Positions 56,819 through 64,000 of a stretch of 64,000 nt of DNA are shown here, one piece after another (position 1 is the first letter of the stretch; each line of letters starts with the position of its first letter). A program made the position numbers and the translations under genes. The DNA is from Deinandra increscens subsp. villosa. Lineage: Eukaryota; Streptophyta; Magnoliopsida; Asterales; Asteraceae. The notes beneath the pieces are model-generated. The model saw only the letters and a program-made list of their open reading frames with translations. It ran no database searches and was not told where the DNA came from. The stretch spans positions 23,109,896 through 23,173,895 of the forward strand of contig JBCNJP010000003.1 of assembly GCA_039602395.1 (NCBI GenBank), read 5' to 3'.

Positions 56819-58228
56819 TCATATTTTAGGAATATCCAACCTTTGGTGGATCTTCTTGTCGTCTTCCAGACGGATAAATCTCAAGGCTCTGCTGCGTACT
56901 TCGTCAAGGTTCCTGCAAGGAGTCATAACGAGGTCATCATAAAAACGTGAATCCTTAGAGAGCCCCATTTTAAAGGCCTCAACAACTGCTGCCATATCCA
57001 GATGGGGAATCTCGAGAGATTCTCGTCCGAATCTAGCGATGTATTCTCTGAGCGGCTCATCTGGCTTCTGAATTACATCGATATAAGTCGCCTGTGAGCT
57101 TCTCAAAGGTTCTGCTGCAAGAAAATTGATTGTTAAACAGATTAACTAAATGAGAAAATGATGTAATAGTATTAGGAGGAATGCTCAGTAGCCATTTCAT
57201 GGCTGGTCCTGTTAAGGTTGAACCAAAGCCTTTGCACAGACAGGCTTCCTTGATTTCTATTGGAATGGGATTGATTTCCATGCGCTCCCTGTAATGTGCT
57301 ACGTGCTCTTCAGGATCCGTGGTCCCGTCATAAAGCTTCATGCTTGGAGTCTGGAAACGCTTCGAAATCTCAACTTGAGAAATCGGCCAAGTGAATCTAG
57401 AGATCGTGTAGCTTTCCAGAGGAACCTCAGGGATAGGCTTCAGGATTCCCGGAACACCTGAGATCATCTCTTTCAACTTTTGGAGCTCCCTGGCGATACC
57501 TGGATGAATACCTGCATCCTAAGGAGCACCCTGGTTAGAAGCTATAGGAACTGAGTTGGACACATTACCTGATCCAGGATGCTGGACTGGGATCCTGGGG
57601 TCATATCTATAATTCATTGGGATGCTCAGCTCCGTAGTGGCTGCTGTCTGCATGGGAATGAAGTCACCATCATGTACTTCTGAGGAGCTGGTCCTGAAGG
57701 CTCCTGCAGAAACAGAAAGGTTAGAATGTTGATATCCCTGGGATTTCTGGCCTGGGTTCCCAGCAGGAAACAGGATATCCTTGAGATGGTGTAGCCAAGG
57801 ATCCCAATGATAATGGAGTCCAAGGATCTTTGGAGCGTGGCCGCGAGGATTCCGGCGGAGATGGCTCCTGAGAATCCAGACAGTACTCCTTGCATATCCA
57901 ATAGGCTGGGAAGTAATCGTAGGGGCTGTAGTGAAGCATACTGCCGATTTGTAATTGTAGCGAGTCGGATCTGAGGATCCTGAGGCGTTAAAGTCAAGAT
58001 GCCTAGGAAATAAGGGACTTTGCTCCTCCATAGGTTTCTTAGACTTCTTAAGCTCCTCAATCTCCTTCATCACCGTTTGATTGGCCTTTTCTTGTTGATC
58101 CATCTGATTCTTCACCTGCTTGATCAAAGTAAAAAATTCATTGTTAGTAATAACATGATCAATAGATTGAACCTGGGATCCCGTGAACTCAGAGGCTGAA
58201 ATAGATTTTTGCTCAGTGGGTCAGACAT
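56819..58228 (-). pseudogene. gag: gag of element C
   Basis: The start is ATG 58228 (MSDPLSKN). The frame shifts soon after and continues through a coil (MDQQEKANQTVMKEIEELKK) and a capsid domain with LYDGTTDPEEHVAHYRERM, GSTLTGPAMKWLLSIPP, NLFNNQFSCSRTFEKL and REYIARFGRESLEIPHL. Frameshifts near 58130, 57900 and 57070 disrupt it. Same family as gag of element A. Confidence 0.85.
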
Positions 58229-58296
58229 TTTTAGAATTGAGAGATCAAATGGAGTGAATGAAAAATGGATTTTTTGTAGGATGAAGCACCACTTGC

Positions 58297-58312
58297 CCTA
58301 CGGTGGGCGCCA
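58297..58312 (-). other. primer-binding site of element C
   Basis: The sense strand reads TGGCGCCCACCGTAGG, four bases after the 5' LTR end. It is one base different from that of element A over the same length. Confidence 0.75.
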
Positions 58313-58315
58313 AAC

Positions 58316-58946
58316 TGTTTTGATTAAAAATCAACAAAGCGATTCCGTATTCCAAACTTAGAATGTGAGGTAGTGTGCTTGTCAATATGCTCGAAATGTA
58401 AAGTTGAACCCAAGGATGTAACGGGGGAAAAATCTAGGATCCTTCGAGTTGCCTATAGGAATCTTAGCAAAAAAACCACGGGAGCCGGCCTGAAGAGCCT
58501 GCTTCCTCACTATTTTATTGATACGAAACTTGAAATTATAAGTGTTTTTGGAGGTTTGATCGATCGATACTAAGTGTTACAACGATTGTATGCTATCAGA
58601 GCTAAAGTGTATTCGTGTTGTTTGTTCCTAAAACGATCGAATCCTCGATTATATAAGGATTACAAAAATAACTAATTATCCGGGCTTTCCGGGATCCTAT
58701 CGTCCAACTAACTTGACCGTTAGGGCCTCTTTCGTCCATTTGGTCCACGATCTTCTATAGTTGGACCTTGAATCTCGGAAGTAGTTTATGACTCAACGGT
58801 ACCTGGGTCAAATAAACACGTGGCAATTATAAGGGTTAGTCGAATAAAATAAATTAGGATACCTGGACAAGTGGGATTCCCAAACTATAGTAGGATTCCT
58901 GAACTATCTGAGCTTCCTGGAGCATCCTGAAAATAAACCCTCAACA
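58316..58946 (-). repeat. 5' LTR of element C
   Basis: A 631-bp unit from TGTTTTGATT to CCCTCAACA, followed by the CTAAT duplication. Related to but clearly diverged from the LTRs of element A. Confidence 0.95.
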
Positions 58947-58951
58947 CTAAT

Positions 58952-59971
58952 TTGATCACAAATGTGTTATCGAGTCAATTTGTTAATTGTTCGCGTTTAT
59001 CGGGACAGTTGGTCAACACGGTCAAACACTCACACGGTTATGTGTCTTAGGTGTAGTCTAGAGGATTCACCGTCTCTTGTCGTCTTTTGGTTATTTGGTT
59101 TCTTTTACGCACCCGAGTTGAGTTTACGACCCCTACGTTAACTTGTTTCACTTTGGGAGAGAAGACATGCGGTAACGTTTATTTTTATAAACTCAAACTT
59201 GATGTTATATACCACATTTTGTAAACCATAGATAAATTAATTTGCTATAAAAGTCCTTCTACTAGTGTACCATGAATACTTGATAACGGAAAATTATGAG
59301 GTAGATCTACTGGGCCTAACAAGCCCAGCTCGAGCTAGTCGCTCTAGCCCCACTTGCCTGGGAGGAAGTAAAACTTGTATTATTTTGTCTATAGCTTTAC
59401 AATGCTCGGAAAATTGCATGGCAGAAGGAAAATATTAACTGTCAGTAATGGGGACACGAATCCTATGGTGTTACAATAATCTATGCACTAGTTTTCCACG
59501 CACATATAAATTAGCCTTACGTGATGTGTGATTCTTGCTTTTGGTTAGGTCTCGTTGAGACTAGCCGGTTTAGTAATTGTTTTGATAAATGTTTATTATC
59601 TGCTTTTACTTAAACTCTGTGAACTCACCAACCTTGTGTTGACACTTTAGTATGTTTCTTCTCGGGACATTAGGCGGCACTCTAAGGACCGCGTTAAGAG
59701 TCTCATGGTGCATTTGTTTAAACTCTGCATTATCTATTTAAACTGTTTAAGCTTTTGGGCCCCATCGGCGTAAAACATTTGAAACTTATTTTGTTGATTT
59801 TACACTTTCGCAACTCTGAAAACTGTTTGTTAAACTTTATGGACTTTAAATTTTGGTTTTAACTGGTTTAATTATGCATATAGATTATTCTGTGTGTCCG
59901 ATGACTGAGATCCTGGTTTGTCATGCTCCCAATGCGGTTATACTTTGCATGTGGATTTTGGGGGTGTGACA
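58952..59971 (+). repeat. 3' part of the LTR that hosts element C
   Basis: A long AT-rich non-coding stretch ending GGGGGTGTGACA at 59971, the same terminal octamer as at 50087. The following base starts a pol fragment in frame, so the LTR end is exact. Confidence 0.65.
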
Positions 59972-60575
59972 TGTGTTCTCATGCAGCGAGAGAAGGTCAT
60001 CAAGTATGCATCTCATCAGTTGTGAGAGTATGAAAAGAACAACATGACCCAATATTTAGAATTGAGAGCCATGGTATATGCATTGAAGATCCGGAGACAT
60101 TACTTGTACGATACCAAATGTATGATTTACACTAATTAGAACAGTCTTGAGCATCTTTTTGACCAAAAGAAATTCAACATGAGGCAGAGAATGTGGGTAG
60201 AGCTTTCAACGACTATGAGTGTCCTATCAAGTACCATCCGTGTAAAGCTCACATTCTAGCTGACGCCCTGAGCAGAAAGTCTACCAAGCTGAAGTAAGTC
60301 TGAGCTTTAGAACTAAAAATTCACACTGGAATTCCAGACAAGATCAAAATTGCTCAGTTCGAGGCATTGAAGGATGAGAACGTGGAGTTAATCCTTGCGT
60401 GGAATAGAAAAGAAATTTGTGACCAAATCAAATAGGATCGGGTACTTCATGGATAGAGTATAAGTACCTCAGTATGGAAACTTATGAGAGCTAGTGATGG
60501 ACGAAGCTCACAAATCTAGGCACTCTGTAAATCCATGATTGGATAAAATGTACAATGAGTTGAAGACTCTTAATA
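59972..60575 (+). pseudogene. pol: chromovirus RNase H to integrase fragment
   Basis: The plus strand begins CVLMQREKVIKYASHQL and continues EYEKNNMTQYLELRAMVYAL, RRHYLYDTKCMIYT, DQKKFNMRQRMWVEL, then after a frameshift YECPIKYHPCKAHILADALS, and finally DEAHKSRHSVNP and DKMYNELKTL from the start of integrase. This is the usual chromovirus (Tekay-like) sequence. Stops replace several codons. Both ends are cut by LTRs: 59971 on the left and 60576 on the right. Confidence 0.8.
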
Positions 60576-61960
60576 TGTCACACCTCAACCGACGGCGGAA
60601 TTTACGCCGGGGCATGATGATTGTCCAAATGCTCATGACACTAATTAAAGTCTCAATAATTTGTCATTACCAAATTCCAATTCAAACAGGAGGTTCAAAT
60701 ACACATAACATAACATAAAGATAAAGTCTTAATTGATTTAACTAGGTCCAAAGCATCCTAGATGTAGCATCAATCAAGTATGGCTCAAATTGCATTTCCT
60801 ATAACATGTATAAAAATAGAGAGTGTCCACTAAAAATAGTTGGTGAGTAAACATAGGGTTAGAATACATATAGTAGTTTGAAAAGCGATTCACATGTCAA
60901 ATGTATACTCAAGCATGTATGAATAAACAAATATTGCATAATCAAACCTTGATGACTAGTGTCCGTAACTCGAAGTTACGCTTAGCTTGAGTTAGGTTTC
61001 GATCACCCGAATGCCAAACCCGTCAAATTCAGGTGGGTTGTCAGTCCAATGGAATCCATTATCATTACCATTGGCTTGTATGTTAATGATTATGCTAGAA
61101 TATAGACTTCGAATAGCGACAACATAGTTTAACATATAGCATAGAAATCACACATAGACATTGAACAAAATCTATTAACGAGTATCCCAAATCGAAAGCC
61201 AATTCTATGAATTGCGTAAACTTTGAATGTATGAATCGGACGAAAATCGTATCCATGGATTGGATAACAAAAAAAAAGAATCAAATTCATGATTCGAATA
61301 CGGAAATACGAAAAGAAAAAAATCAGATTTATGGGCCGAACTTTGACTTAACAACAGTGGAATCCATGAGTTAAGCACAATGGTTGAATCGACAAAGTCG
61401 GGTTCATGACTTAAATAGTAAAAGTCAAATCTATGGATTGACTTCTGAATTAACAAAAGTAGAGTTCAAAAATTAAATAACAAAAGTTGAATTCATGAAT
61501 CGAGTTCTGAATTAACAAAATTCAAGTTCACAAATTAAATAGCAAAGTTGATTTCATGAATTGAATTCTGAATTAACAAAAGTCGAGTTCAAAATAAATA
61601 GCAAAAGTTAAGTTCATGAATCGAATTCTGAATTAACAAAATTCGAGTTCACAAACTAAATAACGAAAGTTCCCCCAAAGTTTATTGTTTGAATCAATAC
61701 TTCATGCAAAATAGAAAGTGAAAGTGGATTTAGAGTAAAATCGAATATCGTCGATGAAGAAAATAACGAATTTACCTAGGTAGGGTTTGCAAATAGGATT
61801 TCCAAGTGTCACGATAGTGCTTAATCAAACGAGAGTGAATCCGTTGCCAAGCACAACCATGAGTTTCGAAAAAAGTTAGATATTATAGTGAGCTTAAAAT
61901 CAACCGCGACATATGAGGATAACAAGTTTAGGGATATTGTCACCATGAATGTGATAAAAG
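60576..61960 (-). repeat. minus-sense LTR beginning TGTCACACC
   Basis: Starts TGTCACACCTCAACCGACGG. It is the inverse of the LTR ending at 50087, with TTGGTGAGTAAACATAGG shared in inverse. The right end is not sharply defined. Protease-RT linker sequence on the same strand lies just beyond, so it may be the 3' LTR of a deleted element. It contains a 62-bp minisatellite. Confidence 0.65.
61427..61672. repeat. 62-bp minisatellite, about four units
   Basis: Units share GAATTCATGAATCGAATTCT followed by GAATTAACAAAATTCGAGTT and an AAATTAAATAGCAAAAGTT spacer. The copies differ by several substitutions and small deletions. No coding frame is maintained. Confidence 0.9.
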
Positions 61961-61989
61961 TCAAAATGAAAGTCAGTCTTGCAGGAGCA

Positions 61990-62440
61990 AGTGACTCTCG
62001 AGGGTTGGGATAAGTAGGTAACTAACACGAAAACAATTCTTGCATTCCTAACGGTATGTGGCAATAAGGTGACTTTGCTATCGGAGTAGCACCAGGTATG
62101 GTGTCCATGCAGAAGTCATTTTGGCGAACAGGAGGAAGACCCGATACGTCTTCGAGAAACACCTCAGGAGAATCCGATGACTAGATGTCTTTGACTCCCT
62201 TTCATAATCATGAACTTCCACGATGTTGGCCAAGAAGGCCATATACTCCTTGCATAAGTATTAGTGGCCTTTGGTACAAGACATGAGCCTAAGACCACTG
62301 GCTGGTTTATCGCCATAGACTACCAGGACTTAACTGCCCGGGCGGGGATATGAATGAACTACACAAAGCCCACAACTTCGGTATTTATTGAAGTAAAGAT
62401 AAAGTCTTGCGGATGGGTTTCGATAAGAAAAAATGCTTAG
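61990..62440 (-). pseudogene. pol: chromovirus protease-to-RT linker fragment
   Basis: Around 62186-62035 the minus strand reads, without a stop, SPEVFLEDVSGLPPVRQNDF, then MDTIPGATPIAKSPY and LGMQEL. This is the well-known sequence preceding chromovirus RT. Upstream, ASGLRLMSCTK and CKEYMAFLANIVEV match the protease C-terminal part. RT itself is absent. It fits as the internal remnant belonging to the LTR at 60576. Confidence 0.75.
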
Positions 62441-64000
62441 AGGTGCCATATCAACGAATAACGTCGAGGCACAACGGTTATTGGTTCAGGAATCAATAAA
62501 ATATTGTTGAACATGAACAAAAACTTTAGAATTTGCAAGCATGCAGAGTTATTTACTTGTGAAGTCATAAAGTCATAAACTCATACACATGCAATCCCGT
62601 AAGCATGTGGACTCGTAAATTCGTAAACTCCTAAACGAGTAATTTTCTAAACATGTATACCTTGAAAATGCATATGTAAACTCAACACGTAAAATTAGGG
62701 AATGTTCAAAATGGATAGCTTGAGATTTTTGAAATGGATAATCATGTACATGTAAATTTGTAAACTCGTTGGAGTGCATATTTGTTAACTTGCAAGCATA
62801 AAAATCCCGTAATCATGCAAACTTTTAAACTCATGAACTCATCAACAAGAACTCACCAACATGTAAATGAATTAAAATGATATGAACCATAAATAGATTT
62901 TTGGAATGACATACGTAAAACATTATTGAGTTAAAATTTGTCTGCAAAAAGAAGCTTAGTACACCAAACAATGAAATCACAAGGACCAAAAATGAAATAC
63001 CAAAAATCAGATGCTTGAAAACTGAGTGGTTGGATTTAAAAGATAAGTTTAGGCTAAGGGTATCACTTGAGGTCAAGACACGTATATGCGAAACCTGATT
63101 GACTTGATGGGTCGAAGCATCGTTTGCAATGGCCAGCTCGGACACACATTGTGAATCACTATGTTGGGTGTGTCCATTGGGCATTGGTGCAACAAGTTGG
63201 GCTATGTCTTGGAACAATTAGGTGTTGGGTTTAGGTTGTAGGAGCAACTCAAATTTATGGGTATATTTTATATAATTGGTATGCTTGGCATTAAATCAAT
63301 GTTGGGCAAGCATAAAGATGACATAACAAGTCGGGTGGTTTTAGAATGTTGACGTAGGTGAGGGAGTGTATAGACCAAAATGTGCAACCATCCACAAGGG
63401 AGTTTTTATGAAATCACGAGACATTAGCTTAAAATAGGATAATGACCAAATATCATAACTGTGGTGATGATGAATGATTGATAATTATTTGAAAACACGA
63501 GGGGGATGTATGAAAAAAAATCAGGGGTATGTAAAATCATGAAGGCAGCGAATTGATTGTGTAAGTATCAATATATATAAATCTGAGATCAAATCGTCAA
63601 ATCATGAAACTCAAGGGGTTATATGAAATGTTAAACTTCGATCAAAATAGAATTGTGAATAAATATCATAAATCATAGTATAGTATATGATGCCATACAA
63701 CACTAGAGCGTCGTATAAAATCATGAAATCCAGAATCACAAGGATAACACTGGATGTGATAAAACACATAAAGATTGTTCATAGAAACTCAATTGAATAA
63801 TAGAATGGCCTTCATTTACCAAGTGGGACACTACAACCTTGACTGATCAAAGTTATTCTAGTTCATGTGACGTTTGGCATGACATGCTTTGGCCTAATAA
63901 GTAAGACATTCTCACCAAAAGTCCTCAGATCAGCATTCGGGTCCCTCGAGTTGGGATTTATACGCAATGCCTTTCTATAGGAAAAAACTCGGTTACCGGT
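62441..64000. other. AT-rich non-coding DNA
   Basis: No ORF with recognisable similarity. 62560-62840 is enriched in GTAAACTCGTAAAC and CATGTAAACT phrases, a loose repeat. Nothing else was identified up to the window end. Confidence 0.45.

Larger units (their letters stand above)
52566..58946 (-). mobile_element. Tat-lineage element C, integrase-deleted
   Basis: The 5' LTR is 58316-58946, the truncated 3' LTR is 52566-53161, and the duplication is CTAAT. The order on the minus strand is primer site (58297-58312), gag, protease, amber stop, RT, first RNase H and second RNase H, and then directly the LTR. Integrase, the antisense gene, spacer, polypurine tract and the first 36 bases of the 3' LTR (sense) are deleted. 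A ~680-bp tandem duplication covers the deletion junction. Several stops and frameshifts are present. Gene content and sequence are close to element A, including the PBS and stop context. Confidence 0.9.

Noticed and set aside
61205..61456. Minus ORF rich in phenylalanine and serine
   Set aside because: It overlaps the start of the 62-bp minisatellite and is a product of the repeated AAATC/GATTC phrases.

Overview
The window is repeat-dense plant nuclear DNA with no recognisable host gene and no tRNA or rRNA gene. It is built almost entirely from LTR retrotransposons. The lineages recognised are Ty1/copia SIRE-Maximus, Ty3/gypsy Tat, Athila and chromovirus-like. The element types, the spliced antisense ORF of the Tat elements and the long TGTCACACC-type LTRs suggest a dicot, probably Asteraceae. 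That assignment rests on family resemblance and is an inference. Two runs of exactly 500 N (7307-7806, 25353-25852) are scaffold gaps.

Layout. 1-3389: AT-rich, unassigned. 3390-3712: copia gag remnant (-). 3752-7059: remnant of a Tat element (D), consisting of a probable LTR, a polypurine tract and a decayed spliced antisense gene (+). 7236-7306: start of another Tat-type LTR, lost in the gap. 7807-10936: frameshifted C-terminal part of a SIRE-type downstream ORF (+), followed by a 313-bp tandem duplication. 12289-22621: SIRE element (-) with 3' LTR, polypurine tract, downstream spliced ORF, pol and gag; its 5' end is cut off by an LTR that starts TGTCACACC at 22622. 22622-27693: LTR-like DNA and a minisatellite.

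27694-48627 is Tat element A (-). It has two LTRs, a PBS, gag-pro, RT, two RNase H domains, integrase and, on the opposite strand, an apparently intact four-exon gene (28537-30306) with its own TATA box. Its integrase is split by Athila element B (32527-42886, TSD TCGTG). B's downstream LTR carries a 713-bp hAT-type element (41270-41982, 8-bp TSD). A itself sits in a minisatellite inside a long LTR ending at 50087, so the nest is four levels deep. 52566-58946 is a second Tat element C (-, TSD CTAAT). It is integrase-less, carries a ~680-bp tandem duplication and is inserted in another long LTR that ends at 59971. 59972-62440 holds chromovirus pol scraps and one more LTR.

Working logic. Elements A and C share an organisation of gag, a zinc finger and protease, then an amber stop, then RT, RNase H, a second RNase H and, in A only, integrase. 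In both, the stop between protease and RT lies in the nine-base context TAG CAA TTA. This is the tobamovirus-type readthrough context, and it suggests programmed suppression to make the Gag-Pro-Pol fusion. The antisense gene of A and its decayed relative in D share an architecture (TATA box, CT-rich leader, N-terminal PF04195-like domain, basic stretch, C-terminal coiled coil, frame-preserving introns). They therefore look like a real second gene of Tat elements. The most unusual structures are this antisense gene, the conserved readthrough context, the inverted 3' end of element B, and three hairpins with paired stem changes in B's non-coding region.
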